64,000 nucleotides of DNA, from NCBI GenBank assembly GCA_965116345.1, contig OZ220680.1:62001-126000 (forward strand). Direction: 5' to 3'. A program made the translations under genes and the position numbers. The notes beneath the pieces are model-generated. The model made no database searches and was not told where the DNA came from. It saw only the letters and a list, made by a program, of their open reading frames with translations. Of the stretch, positions 1 to 10,517 are shown piece by piece. The stretch comes from VXYL01 sp965116345. GTDB lineage: Bacteria; Pseudomonadota; Gammaproteobacteria; Pseudomonadales; Azotimanducaceae. The stretch's first letter is position 1, and every line of letters begins with the position of its first letter.

Positions 1-519
1 GCCCTGTACCGGCAACCGGCAGTGGCCGCCCTGCGCGACCCCACGCAGGAGGACGTGCGCGAGGCGCAGGCGGACGAGTTCGGTCTGAATTACGTGGCCC
101 TCGACGGCAACATCGGCTGCATGGTGAACGGCGCCGGCCTCGCCATGGGGACCATGGACCTGGTCAAGCTCCACGGTGGCAATCCGGCGAACTTCCTCGA
201 CGTCGGCGGCGGAGCCACGGAGGAGGCGGTCGCCGAGGCGTTCAAGATCATTCTCTCGGACGATGCGGTGAAGGCCGTGCTGATCAACATCTTCGGCGGC
301 ATCGTGTCGTGCAGGATCATCGCCGACGGCATCATCGCCGCAGTCCGCCAGGTGGGGGTCGAGGTGCCGGTGACCGTTCGCTTCGAGGGCAACAACGCGG
401 CGGCGGGCCTCAAGGCACTTGAACAGAGCGGCTTGGACATCGCCACCGCCGCCTCCTTGGAGGATGCCGCCACCCAGGCGGTGGCCGCAGCCGGTGGATC
501 GGCGGGGGACCGACAATGA
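1..519 (+). CDS. sucC: Succinyl-CoA ligase (ADP-forming) beta subunit, 3' part
   Basis: C-terminal ~172 residues of the beta subunit of succinyl-CoA synthetase, the TCA-cycle enzyme that converts succinyl-CoA to succinate with formation of ATP or GTP. The frame is open from the first base, so the 5' end lies outside the window. Visible family signatures are the GNIGCMVNGAGLAMGT stretch, the LHGG.PANFLDVGGGA segment and the INIFGGIVSC segment of the C-terminal CoA-ligase domain, followed by VTVRFEGNNA. The stop overlaps the sucD start by 4 bases (ATGA), the usual sucCD arrangement, so the two subunits are probably translationally coupled. Nothing unusual apart from truncation by the window edge. 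Confidence 0.96.
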   Translation, partial: ALYRQPAVAALRDPTQEDVREAQADEFGLNYVALDGNIGCMVNGAGLAMGTMDLVKLHGGNPANFLDVGGGATEEAVAEAFKIILSDDAVKAVLINIFGGIVSCRIIADGIIAAVRQVGVEVPVTVRFEGNNAAAGLKALEQSGLDIATAASLEDAATQAVAAAGGSAGDRQ

Positions 520-1391
520 GCATCCTCGTCGACAGCGAAACCAAGGTCATCTGCCAGGGGTTCACCGGCTCCCAGGGCACGCTGCACAGCGAGCAGGCCA
601 TCGCCTACGGCACCCGATTGGTGGGCGGCGTGACCCCGGGCAAGGGCGGCTCGACGCACCTCGACCGGCCCGTGTTCGACACCGTGTCCGAGGCCGTCGC
701 CGAGACCGGCGCCACGGCGTCGGTCATCTATGTGCCGGCGCGGTTCTGTAAGGACTCCATTCTCGAGGCCATCGACGCGGGCATCGAATTGATCGTCGCC
801 ATCACCGAGGGCATCCCGACGCTCGACATGCTGACCGTCAAGGATCGGCTGGACACCCTCGGCACGCGCCTCATCGGCCCCAACTGCCCGGGCGTCATCA
901 CCCCCGGGGAGTGCAAGATCGGCATCATGCCAGGGGACATCCACCTGCCGGGCCGCGTCGGCGTGGTGTCCCGCTCGGGCACCCTGACCTATGAAGCGGT
1001 CAAGCAGACCACGGACAAGGGCTACGGCCAGTCAACCTGCGTCGGCATCGGCGGCGACCCGATCCCCGGGACCCACTTCTGCGACGTGCTGGAGCTTTTC
1101 GAGGCCGACGGCGCCACCGAGGCCATCGTCCTGGTGGGCGAGATCGGCGGCACCGCCGAGGAGGAAGCCGCCGCCTTCATCGCCGACAACGTGACCAAGC
1201 CGGTGGTCGCCTACATCGCGGGCGTCACGGCGCCGGCGGGAAAGCGCATGGGCCACGCGGGCGCGATCATCGCCGGCGGCAAGGGCACGGCCGCAGAGAA
1301 GTACGAAGCACTCGACGCGGCCGGGGTGAAGACGGTGAAGAGCCTGGCCGAGATCGGCGACGCATTGGGCGAAGTCACCGGCTGGGACTGA
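516..1391 (+). CDS. sucD: Succinyl-CoA ligase (ADP-forming) alpha subunit
   Basis: A 291-residue protein of normal length for SucD, which carries the CoA-binding Rossmann domain and the phosphohistidine of succinyl-CoA synthetase. Seen in sequence: KVICQGFTGSQGTLHSEQAI near the N terminus, the GPNCPGVITPGECKIGIMPG segment, the SRSGTLTYEA segment and the GHAGAI loop near residue 247 that holds the active-site histidine. The ATG lies inside the sucC stop (4-base overlap). It forms an alpha2beta2 or alpha-beta enzyme with the upstream gene product in the cytoplasm. The other TCA genes that often sit upstream (sucAB, sdh) would lie outside the window. Confidence 0.97.
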   Translation: MSILVDSETKVICQGFTGSQGTLHSEQAIAYGTRLVGGVTPGKGGSTHLDRPVFDTVSEAVAETGATASVIYVPARFCKDSILEAIDAGIELIVAITEGIPTLDMLTVKDRLDTLGTRLIGPNCPGVITPGECKIGIMPGDIHLPGRVGVVSRSGTLTYEAVKQTTDKGYGQSTCVGIGGDPIPGTHFCDVLELFEADGATEAIVLVGEIGGTAEEEAAAFIADNVTKPVVAYIAGVTAPAGKRMGHAGAIIAGGKGTAAEKYEALDAAGVKTVKSLAEIGDALGEVTGWD

Positions 1392-1436
1392 CAGCTCGGC
1401 GAACATCGCCCGACGGCATTCGTTTTCGTTCGAGTG

Positions 1437-1464
1437 CTTGAAAAGCACCGCGCAAGCCCCATAT
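1437..1464 (+). promoter_or_regulatory. Sigma-32 (heat-shock) promoter of htpG
   Basis: CTTGAAA at 1437-1443, a 13-base spacer and CCCCATAT at 1457-1464 match the known sigma-32 consensus (CTTGAAA, 13-15 bases, CCCCATNT) almost perfectly. The -10 element ends 27 bases before the htpG ATG. This is the best promoter in the window and implies RpoH control of htpG, as in Escherichia coli. It also argues against a longer htpG reading frame starting at the TTG inside the -35 box. Confidence 0.85.
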
Positions 1465-1491
1465 CCCGCGCGTAGCCCTGTAGAGCACCCC

Positions 1492-3477
<1,986 letters not shown>

Positions 3478-3497
3478 CCCGCGTCCAAGGAGGTTCA

Positions 3498-4910
3498 ATG
3501 CCACGACTGACGATGATCGTTCTTGCCGGCCTGTTCGCCGTTCCGGGGCTGGCGGCACCCCATGTGATCCTGGTGATGGCGGATGACATGGGCTGGGCAC
3601 AGACCGGCTACTACGACCATCCGGTCCTCGAGACGCCCAATCTGGACGCGATGGCCGCGAACGGTCTACGCATGGACCGCTTCTATTCGGGTGCTCCGCA
3701 GTGCTCCACCGCCCGCGCCACCGTGCTGACCGGCAGAACCAACGACCGCACGGGCGTGTTGACGGTGGGTAGTTCGATCAACAAGCAGGAAAAGACCCTG
3801 TCGGCAGCTTTCCGCAATGCCGGCTATACGACCGCGCATTTCGGCAAGTGGCATCTCAACACCGTGAACACGCCGGACCATCCGATGCCCCTGTCCGACC
3901 CGCACCACCCCGGCGAACTCGGCTTCGACTACTGGCTGAGCGAGACCAATCAGTTCAACCTCGATCCGTTGTTCAGTCGCAATGGAACGGCCGAGCGCAT
4001 CGAAGGCGAGTCGTCGGAAATCCTGGTCGACGAGACCCTCGGCTTCATCGAGCAGGCGCACAAACAGGACAAGCCCGCTTTCGTCCTGCTCTGGTATGCC
4101 TCCCCCCACCGCCCCTTCGAGGCACTCGACGAGGATATGGAAGCGTTCGAAGGCTTGCCGGAAGCCTCCCGCGTCCACCATGGCGAAATCGTCGCCATGG
4201 ACCGTTCCATCGGTACGCTCCGCCAGGGCTTGAGGGACTTGGGAATTGCCGAGAACACGCTGGTCTGGTTCACCAGCGACAACGGCGGACTGCCGACGTT
4301 TACCGTGACCAGGGCATCATCCGGGGAGGTGTTGCCTGGTGTGGTGCCGGACTCCACGGGACATCTCCGCGGGTTCAAGAACTCGTTCTACGAGGGCGGC
4401 ATTCGCGTGCCCGGCATCATCGAATGGCCGGGCCAGTTGAAGCCGAGGGTCTCGAACTTCCCGGCCAGCACGCTGGACATGTTTCCGACGCTCATCGAAG
4501 TGGCCGGCCTCGACCCCCACGACATGAACGAGGTACACGACGGCATATCCCTCGTGCCCGTCTTCGACGCCGAACCGCCGAGGCGAAGTCGCCCCCTCGG
4601 CTTTCGGATTCAAGGCCAGTTGGGCTGGCTCGACAACGACTACAAGCTCATCTACTACCGCGACTACGACAAGGCGATGGTCGATGGGGTGTGGAACAAG
4701 GAGATATTCGATTCCCTGACCCAGGAGTGGGAGTTGTACAACGTGATCGACGATCCATCCGAGCAGGACAACCTCATCGAGCGGCAACCGGAAATCGCGG
4801 CACGAATGAAGGCCGAACTCACCGTCTGGAGCGCGTCCGTCGACCGGAGTACCGAAGGCGCGGACTATCCGGAAGGCCGGGTTCTACCGTCCGGCCTCGA
4901 AGAGCCTTAG
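3498..4910 (+). CDS. Secreted sulfatase-family protein with non-canonical active-site motif
   Basis: A 470-residue alkaline-phosphatase-superfamily sulfatase with a signal peptide (residues 1-20, cleavage after GLAA). Metal-binding and active-site landmarks are present: MADDMGW (residues 27-33), HFGKWHL, SPHRPF and FTSDNGG. The position that is normally the formylglycine motif C-x-P-S-R reads C69-S-T-A-R73 followed by ATVLTGR. The Cys, Arg and downstream L-T-G-R are kept, but the Pro at position 3 is Thr and the Ser at position 4 is Ala. Whether it can be converted to formylglycine is therefore uncertain. A likely role is hydrolysis of sulfate esters in the periplasm, but a phosphonate or phosphate ester substrate cannot be excluded. 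It stands alone, 20 bp after htpG, with a good Shine-Dalgarno (AAGGAGG) just upstream. No carbohydrate-degradation genes or sulfatase-maturase gene are nearby. Confidence 0.85.
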   Translation: MPRLTMIVLAGLFAVPGLAAPHVILVMADDMGWAQTGYYDHPVLETPNLDAMAANGLRMDRFYSGAPQCSTARATVLTGRTNDRTGVLTVGSSINKQEKTLSAAFRNAGYTTAHFGKWHLNTVNTPDHPMPLSDPHHPGELGFDYWLSETNQFNLDPLFSRNGTAERIEGESSEILVDETLGFIEQAHKQDKPAFVLLWYASPHRPFEALDEDMEAFEGLPEASRVHHGEIVAMDRSIGTLRQGLRDLGIAENTLVWFTSDNGGLPTFTVTRASSGEVLPGVVPDSTGHLRGFKNSFYEGGIRVPGIIEWPGQLKPRVSNFPASTLDMFPTLIEVAGLDPHDMNEVHDGISLVPVFDAEPPRRSRPLGFRIQGQLGWLDNDYKLIYYRDYDKAMVDGVWNKEIFDSLTQEWELYNVIDDPSEQDNLIERQPEIAARMKAELTVWSASVDRSTEGADYPEGRVLPSGLEEP

Positions 4911-4912
4911 GA

Positions 4913-4931
4913 AAGCTCTGATCAAGAGCTT
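4913..4931. terminator. Hairpin between convergent sulfatase and hicB genes
   Basis: A perfect 7-bp stem (AAGCTCT/AGAGCTT) with a GATCA loop starts three bases after the sulfatase stop and ends 15 bases before the hicB stop on the other strand. There is no T-tract on either side, so it is a candidate bidirectional stop or an mRNA 3'-end stabiliser rather than a textbook intrinsic terminator. Confidence 0.4.
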
Positions 4932-4946
4932 CCATTCGCACGGGTG

Positions 4947-5165
4947 TCAGCCGGTGGCCGCCACGTCGACCACTGCCGTGGTGCAACGTGGAGCCGGAAC
5001 GGGCTCGCTGTGTTCCCGCAGGCTTTCGATATGGAACGCGATGGCGGTGCGCATCTCGCGAACGGCATCGTCCCGCGTGGCGCCCGTCGCGACGCAGCCG
5101 GGAAGGTCGGGCGCGTAGGCGGAGAAGTTACGCGGCGTCTGCTCGATTACGATGGCGTATTCCAT
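4947..5165 (-). CDS. hicB: HicB-like antitoxin
   Basis: A 72-residue protein with the HicB-type degraded RNase H fold signature: MEYAIVIEQTP, then FSAYAPDLPGCVATGAT and a helical D-DAVREMRTAIAFHIESLRE segment. HicB proteins bind and neutralise the partner RNase toxin HicA and repress the operon through a C-terminal DNA-binding domain. This one ends soon after the core (a short Pro/Thr/Ala-rich tail), so it appears to lack a separate HTH or ribbon-helix-helix domain. It lies 9 bp downstream of hicA in the same direction, in the classic toxin-first order. Confidence 0.85.
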   Translation of the reverse strand: MEYAIVIEQTPRNFSAYAPDLPGCVATGATRDDAVREMRTAIAFHIESLREHSEPVPAPRCTTAVVDVAATG

Positions 5166-5174
5166 GATGATCCC

Positions 5175-5366
5175 TCAATCCGTCAACCCGGCTTGCCGCT
5201 TGATGCTGCCCCATGTTCCACGGGCGAGGTCGTCGCCCAAGTTGCCCGCAACGGTGACCGTGCCGCGCTTGGTCGGATGCCGGTACTGGCGATGACTTCC
5301 GCGCGTCCGCACCTTCCGCCAGCCATCTTTCTCAAGCGCACGAATGGCATCGCGGACGGTGACCAT
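5175..5366 (-). CDS. hicA: HicA-like mRNA interferase toxin
   Basis: A 63-residue dsRBD-like toxin. Seen: RDAIRALEKDGWRKVRTRGS-H followed by RQYRHPTKRGTVTVAG. The GSH histidine corresponds to the catalytic His of HicA RNases, and the Gly-rich end (GNLGDDLARGTWGSI) matches the family C terminus. HicA cleaves mRNA when free of HicB. The gene starts 16 bp downstream of the stop of the hsdM remnant, so it sits in an accessory patch. A typical addiction module that would keep this patch in the chromosome; its activity is not demonstrated by sequence alone. Confidence 0.87.
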   Translation of the reverse strand: MVTVRDAIRALEKDGWRKVRTRGSHRQYRHPTKRGTVTVAGNLGDDLARGTWGSIKRQAGLTD

Positions 5367-5382
5367 CGTGCAGCCCTCGGCG

Positions 5383-5577
5383 TCATCGCTTCGAGGCGCC
5401 GGGCGACGCGAACCCGAGCGCGGCTAGGTTCTTCGAGATCGCCGCGTCAAGGCGCGCGCCCTCCGCCTGCTGATCGTGCAACTCGGCGACGAGCCGCTGC
5501 ATCTTGTCGGCGAACGGTTCGCCGTCGTCGGTGGCGAGCAGGGCAACCACGTAGCGACCCGGTGTCAGCACGTCTTG
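5383..5577 (-). pseudogene. hsdM: Remnant of type I restriction-modification methyltransferase (HsdM C terminus)
   Basis: About 64 codons that read like the extreme C terminus of N-6 adenine methylase HsdM: DVLTPGRYV, then DDGEPFADKMQRLVAELH and QQAEGARLDAAISKNLAALGF. This tail is characteristic of HsdM proteins, which normally run to about 500 residues with an NPPF catalytic motif. Upstream of DVLTPGRYV the frame continues for about 45 codons into unrelated sequence that overlaps the end of the ATPase gene, and no methylase motif is found there. No hsdS or hsdR is present. The simplest reading is a deletion that removed all but the 3' end of a type I R-M locus, with the adjacent hicAB surviving. 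Confidence 0.78.
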
Positions 5578-5677
5578 CGGGCGGATTGCGGTTGTCTGGG
5601 CGGCATGGGACCCATGGCCGACTGTGGCGTAAACAGGGATTCTAGCAACGGAGAGCTCCTGAAGGGCGCGCGAACGG

Positions 5678-7264
5678 TCACATTCCCCAAACGTGAATGT
5701 CGGTGCCGCCACCGGATTCGACGCGGTGGAACACCTTGTCTTCCCAACGCCGATCCTCGCGCCGGTCGAAGACCACGAGGTGACCTGACTCGGCGTCGCA
5801 TCGGTCCATATAGCGCACCGTCTGCTCTACGCCTTCGTGGATGGTCGACGCAATGCTCCGGCGGGGGTGCAAGACCTTGCATTCGATGACGAACCGGCGC
5901 GTGCGCCCACTCTGGGGCCAGACGATCAGCAGATCGGTGCGGCCCCGGCCCAAGCCGTATTCGCGCTCGATCCTCCCGCCGCCATTCACGATGCGTTGCA
6001 GGAACGCCTGCAACAAGAGCTGCGGCCCCGCCTCCCGGTAGTCGAAACGTTCCACCCAGTGCTCGGAGTGCTCTCGGAAAAATGTCTGGAACGCGGCTAG
6101 CAGCTTGACCACGTCCAACCCGCCGCCGGCGTCGACGTACCATGCGGTCTCCTCCACCAGTCCGGCTTGCGCAGCGTGGGTAAGCTCCCGCGGCACGACC
6201 TCTGCATAGATGGGATTGGCGAGCCGCATCGGACCGTCGTAGGCGATCAGGCCCAGGTCGCGGACGTATTCCAGATCCCGGTCCGAGAACTCGCGTTCCT
6301 CGCCGCCGCTTAGCAACGGACCGATCACACGCCGCACGCGGTTCTCCTTGAGCTTGTCCGCGAGCTGGTCCAGGTGCGTCTCCCGGCGGGCGATGAGCCG
6401 CTCCTGGGCGTCGAGGATGTCGACCGTCGTCACTGGTCGACTGCGGTCTCGCCCTTCCCGTTGGCGGAAGCAGGCCTCGTCGGCAAGTGCATTGACCAGC
6501 CACGGCTGGCCCTGGGTTTGGGTCCAGACGGCATCCACGGCCTCCGTTGCGAATGCCTGTCCCGTCTCCCGGGTGTGCTGGCCGAGCAAGGTCGTGATGT
6601 CGAGCCGTGACAAGTCGCCGAGGCGCAACGACCTCGCCTTGACGTTGAATGCGCTGCCACCGGCGATGACCGCGTCTTCGGAGCTGGACCGGATGCGGTA
6701 GTCGCGCACGTCCCGTACGCCGCACAAGACCACGCTCTGCGGGAAGCTCCCCGGTCGCAAGTCGTAGCCGGAACGGAGCTGGCGCAGTACCGACAGCAGC
6801 GTGTCCCCGACCAGCGCGTCGATCTCGTCGATCAGCAGAACCAAGGGCTTGGGGTCGGCTTGGGCCCAGCGGCTCAGGAGTTCCTGGAGTGCGCCGTCGG
6901 GCCCGAAACTGGTGAGGGCGTCGCGCCAGGCGTCGTCGACGAACGTGTCGCCGAGCGTGACGCGGGCGCGCAATGCCAGTTGACCGAGAATGGCACGCAT
7001 GGCGCGTTCCGTGTTCTCGCGACCGGCTTGACCCGCCTCGACGTTTGCGTAGACGCAACGGTAGCTGCCCTCGGTGCCGCTGTTGAGCAGTTCGGCGAGC
7101 GCCAAGAGCGCCGAGGTCTTGCCGGTTTGGCGCGGGGCATGCAGGACGAAGTAGCGTTCATCCCGGACCAGCGAGAGCACGTCGCCGAGCTCCAACCGGT
7201 CGAGCGCGGGGATGCAGTAGTGCTTGTCGGGGCGGACGGGGCCGGTGGTATTGAAAAAACGCAT
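5678..7264 (-). CDS. AAA ATPase fused to PD-(D/E)XK nuclease-like domain
   Basis: A 528-residue protein. The N-terminal STAND/AAA-like ATPase domain has a Walker A at residues 43-50 (APRQTGKT) and a Walker B at 141-149 (LVLLIDEID). A helical middle region follows. The C-terminal domain (about 395-528) has the order expected of a PD-(D/E)XK fold: E, then GRGRTDLLI (Asp443), then FVIECKV (Glu461 and Lys463). Proteins of this architecture are widespread, scattered and poorly characterised; many lie in defence or mobile regions. A role in DNA metabolism or defence is an inference. It lies beside a degraded hsdM and hicAB, which supports an accessory origin. The ATG at 7264 gives the conserved MRFFNTTGPV-type N terminus. 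Confidence 0.75.
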   Translation of the reverse strand: MRFFNTTGPVRPDKHYCIPALDRLELGDVLSLVRDERYFVLHAPRQTGKTSALLALAELLNSGTEGSYRCVYANVEAGQAGRENTERAMRAILGQLALRARVTLGDTFVDDAWRDALTSFGPDGALQELLSRWAQADPKPLVLLIDEIDALVGDTLLSVLRQLRSGYDLRPGSFPQSVVLCGVRDVRDYRIRSSSEDAVIAGGSAFNVKARSLRLGDLSRLDITTLLGQHTRETGQAFATEAVDAVWTQTQGQPWLVNALADEACFRQREGRDRSRPVTTVDILDAQERLIARRETHLDQLADKLKENRVRRVIGPLLSGGEEREFSDRDLEYVRDLGLIAYDGPMRLANPIYAEVVPRELTHAAQAGLVEETAWYVDAGGGLDVVKLLAAFQTFFREHSEHWVERFDYREAGPQLLLQAFLQRIVNGGGRIEREYGLGRGRTDLLIVWPQSGRTRRFVIECKVLHPRRSIASTIHEGVEQTVRYMDRCDAESGHLVVFDRREDRRWEDKVFHRVESGGGTDIHVWGM

Positions 7265-7310
7265 GCTTCGAGTATGACACCACCATCTGCGACGCGTGGC
7301 ACCAGCCTCT

Positions 7311-10300
7311 CTAGAGGGACCGTCGCGGCATCACCAGTCGCCTGGCGAACTTGCCAAGCGTCGCGGGTGCCCGGCGAATGGCGCGTATGGAAGGCTGATG
7401 TGGCAGTGCCAGCATCGCCGGCGTGGCCACCAGGGTGAGCAGCGTGGCGAAGGTCAGGCCGAAGACGATGGCCTGTGCCAGGGGTACCCAGAATCCCGCC
7501 AGCTGGCCGCCGTAGGTGATCGTGCGATTGATGAAGTCGATGGACACGTGGCTGGCAAGGGGCAATAGACCGAAGACGGTGGTCACCGTGGTCAAGAGCA
7601 CCGGTCGGAAGCGTTGCGCGACGGTGCGGATGATCGCTTCGATTGGCTCCAGTTCGGGATGCCTTTCGCGGACGTGGTTGTAGGTGTCGATGAGCACGAT
7701 GTTGTTGTTGACGACGATTCCCGCCAGCGCAACGACGCCCACGCCGGTGAGAATCGCACTGAACGGACTTCCGGTTACCAACAGGCCGATCAGCACCCCG
7801 GCCGTCGACATGATCACCGCGATGAGGATCAACGCGGCCTGGTAGAGACTGTTGAACTGCGTCACGAGCAGCACGAACATCAACAGCAGCGACATCACCA
7901 TGGCGACGATGATGAAGGCTATGGACTCGGCCTGTTCCTCGTTTGCGCCACGGAAGGCGATGGCGACGCGTGGATCGAGTTCCGTGCGGTCGAGCCACGC
8001 TTGGATTTCCCCGACCTTGTCGTCGGCGAGTACGCCGGGGGCCACGTTGGCGCGGATGAACATCACGACCCGACCGTCGATGCGTTCGATGGCGTCGAGG
8101 TTGGGCACCGCCTCGCGACGCACAAAGTTCGAGATGGGGACGAGGCCCTTGGGCGTGCTGATCTTGAGATCGTCCAGGGCGCCCAAGCCCCGGGCACTCG
8201 CCGGGTAGCGGACCCGGATGTCCACGGCGTCGTCGGCGGTGTCCGGCCGGTACTCGCCGACCCAGACGCCGTTGGTCACCAACTGCACGGCGATGCCGAC
8301 GAGGGATACGTCCGCGTTGTAGAGCGCCGCCTGGGCCCGGTCGACGCTGAGCTTCCATTCGACGCCCGGCAGAGATCGGGTGTCCTCGATGTCGCGCAAA
8401 CCTTCGACCTCATTGTCGAGATAGTCGCGCACGCGAGCCACCACCGGGCCGAGCAATGCCTTGTCGCTTCCGGAGAACTGGATCTGCACCGGCTTGCCGA
8501 CCGGTGGGCCGTCTTCGATTTCCTGTACGTCGACCCCGATGCCGGCAAGGTCGGCCGTCCGCGTACGGACCTCCTCGAGGATCTCCCGGCCGCTCAGTCG
8601 ACGTTCGAACTCTTCGTGCATTTCCAGGTAGAGCGACCCGACGGTGTCCGAGGCGGTGCTGGAACCGCCCATGCCGGTCATGCCGGCGCCGCCGGCCTGG
8701 GTCCAGGTGTTGACGCTCTTGATTCCCGGGATGGTGAGTACGCGTTGTTCGACTTCCTTCACCAGGGCGAAGGTCTCGAGCGCCGACAGGTTGCCCCGGG
8801 CCCGCACCGACACCTGGGCATACGCCGGGTCGGCGTCCGAGAAGAAGGACATGCCGCGACCGAATTGGCTGTAGGCGACGAACGTCACCGCGAGGATGGC
8901 AACCGTCGCCAGCACCGTGTAGCCGGCGTGTCGGCACGTTCGCCGGATCAGACGCGCGTAGGTTCCGGTGAAGCCCTTGAGTTGGGTCGGGTCGCCGTCT
9001 TCGAGCAGCCGGAGCGTGCGTCTCAGCCGCTCGTCGCGGGCGCTCGCCTTGCCAATCAACGAACCGATGGTGGGTCCGAACACCAAAGCGTAGAGCAGCG
9101 AGCCCGTCAGCACGAAGAACACGGTGATGGGTAGGTAGCGCATGAACTTGCCGGCCACGCCGGGCCAGAAGATGAGCGGCAGGAACGCCGCCAGCGTGGT
9201 GGCGACGGAGGCCGCGACCGGCCAGAACATTCGCGTGGCTGCGTTGGCGTAGGCGTCGCGCGGCGGCAACCCCTCGGCCATCTTGCGGTCGGCGTATTCG
9301 GTGACCACGATCGCGCCGTCGATGAGCATGCCGAGGCCGAGCAGCATGCCGAACATGACCATGAAGTTGAACGTGTAGCCGAGCACCCAGACGAATACCA
9401 GCGCGAACAGGAACGACACTGGGATCGCCCCGCCGACGACCAAGCCGCTCCTGAGGCCGATGACGGCAACCACCAACACCATGACCATCGCAAGCGCGGT
9501 GATGATATTGCCCTGCAGCTCCGTCACCTGGTCGCGGGCGTAAGGCGCCTGGTTCTGGGTGTAGAACAACTCGACGCTCCGGGGAAGCCGCTTCCGATAG
9601 GACTCCGCGATGGCCAGGACCTTGTCGACGGTGTCGACCACGTTGGCGTTGGCGCGCTTGTCCACGTTGATGGAGATGGTGTCCTTGCCGTTCACCCGGG
9701 CGTAGCTGACGCGATCCTTGAAGGTGCGGCGGATATCGGCGATGTCCGACAGCGTGACGACCGAGTCGCCGCTCGCCTTGATCGGCAGTTCGAAGATGTC
9801 GTCCGCACGTTCGATGACGCTGGGCACTTTGACCGCCATGCGGCCCGCGCCCGTATCGAGGGAACCGGCGGCGATGAGTCGATTGTTGCGCACCATGGTG
9901 TTCAGCAGCTCGCCGGCGTCGACTTCGTAGGACTCCAGGGCGGCGGGGTCGATGATCACCTCCAGCAACTCCTCCCGTTCGCCCTGCAGGTAGGCGTCGA
10001 GCACTTCGGGCAGTGCCTCGATGTCGTCCCGGAGATCCTTTGCGAGGTTGTAGATGACGCGTTCGTGAACGCCTTCGCCCACGAGGTTGAGCTGAACGAT
10101 GGCGAACGAGGACGCGCTCATCTCGTCGATGTACGGTTCCTGTGCCGTGGCGGGGAACAGGGGTCTGGCGCGGTCGACGGCGGCGCGCACGTCGTTGAGC
10201 GCCTCGTCGAGGTCGTAGTCGGCGTCGAATTCCACCGCGAGGCGCGCCATGCCCTGGTAGGCATAGGCACGCACCTCCTCGGTTCCCTCGATCGAACGGA

Positions 10301-10517
10301 GTTCCGTTTCCAGGGGCTTGACCAAAAGCCGCGCCGAGTCCTCGGGCGAGATGCCCTCGTGCGGCACGGCGATCACGAATACGGGTACTTCGACGTTCGG
10401 CGCCGACTCGATGGGAATGGCGATCCGGGCAACGACCCCGGCGACGATCACCATGGCCATCAGCAACAGCGTCGTCCGCGATCGGCGGATCGCGGCTTCG
10501 ATGATCGGATTGGTCAT
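7311..10517 (-). CDS. RND efflux transporter permease (AcrB/CusA superfamily)
   Basis: A 1068-residue inner-membrane RND pump with the expected layout: TM1 (TLLLMAMVIVAGVVARIAIP), a periplasmic porter half, TM2-TM6 with the GLGMLIDGAIVVTEYAD signature in TM4, a second periplasmic half and a closing TM block. TM4 keeps the first acidic residue of the proton relay (LID), but the second Asp of the AcrB-type DD pair is Gly, and the TM10 equivalent reads GIVVNNNIVL rather than the AcrB Lys motif. It therefore looks more like the broad, uncharacterised RND branch than a true AcrB. Start chosen at the ATG that overlaps the adaptor stop (ATGA); the longer frame is Arg-rich and lies inside the adaptor gene. 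Substrate unknown. No outer-membrane channel gene is adjacent. Confidence 0.93.
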   Translation of the reverse strand: MTNPIIEAAIRRSRTTLLLMAMVIVAGVVARIAIPIESAPNVEVPVFVIAVPHEGISPEDSARLLVKPLETELRSIEGTEEVRAYAYQGMARLAVEFDADYDLDEALNDVRAAVDRARPLFPATAQEPYIDEMSASSFAIVQLNLVGEGVHERVIYNLAKDLRDDIEALPEVLDAYLQGEREELLEVIIDPAALESYEVDAGELLNTMVRNNRLIAAGSLDTGAGRMAVKVPSVIERADDIFELPIKASGDSVVTLSDIADIRRTFKDRVSYARVNGKDTISINVDKRANANVVDTVDKVLAIAESYRKRLPRSVELFYTQNQAPYARDQVTELQGNIITALAMVMVLVVAVIGLRSGLVVGGAIPVSFLFALVFVWVLGYTFNFMVMFGMLLGLGMLIDGAIVVTEYADRKMAEGLPPRDAYANAATRMFWPVAASVATTLAAFLPLIFWPGVAGKFMRYLPITVFFVLTGSLLYALVFGPTIGSLIGKASARDERLRRTLRLLEDGDPTQLKGFTGTYARLIRRTCRHAGYTVLATVAILAVTFVAYSQFGRGMSFFSDADPAYAQVSVRARGNLSALETFALVKEVEQRVLTIPGIKSVNTWTQAGGAGMTGMGGSSTASDTVGSLYLEMHEEFERRLSGREILEEVRTRTADLAGIGVDVQEIEDGPPVGKPVQIQFSGSDKALLGPVVARVRDYLDNEVEGLRDIEDTRSLPGVEWKLSVDRAQAALYNADVSLVGIAVQLVTNGVWVGEYRPDTADDAVDIRVRYPASARGLGALDDLKISTPKGLVPISNFVRREAVPNLDAIERIDGRVVMFIRANVAPGVLADDKVGEIQAWLDRTELDPRVAIAFRGANEEQAESIAFIIVAMVMSLLLMFVLLVTQFNSLYQAALILIAVIMSTAGVLIGLLVTGSPFSAILTGVGVVALAGIVVNNNIVLIDTYNHVRERHPELEPIEAIIRTVAQRFRPVLLTTVTTVFGLLPLASHVSIDFINRTITYGGQLAGFWVPLAQAIVFGLTFATLLTLVATPAMLALPHQPSIRAIRRAPATLGKFARRLVMPRRSL

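Noticed and set aside
1438..1491. An 18-residue N-terminal extension of HtpG from TTG 1438
   Set aside because: The TTG is part of the sigma-32 -35 element and the extension is unconserved.
5383..5712. An intact small gene of 109 codons
   Set aside because: Only its last about 64 codons are conserved (HsdM tail); the first part overlaps the ATPase gene and is unrelated, so a pseudogene is the better reading.
7614..9134. A 506-codon open frame antisense to the RND pump
   Set aside because: Lies wholly within a conserved transporter gene; Asp/His/Gln-rich shadow typical of GC-rich DNA, with no recognisable motif.
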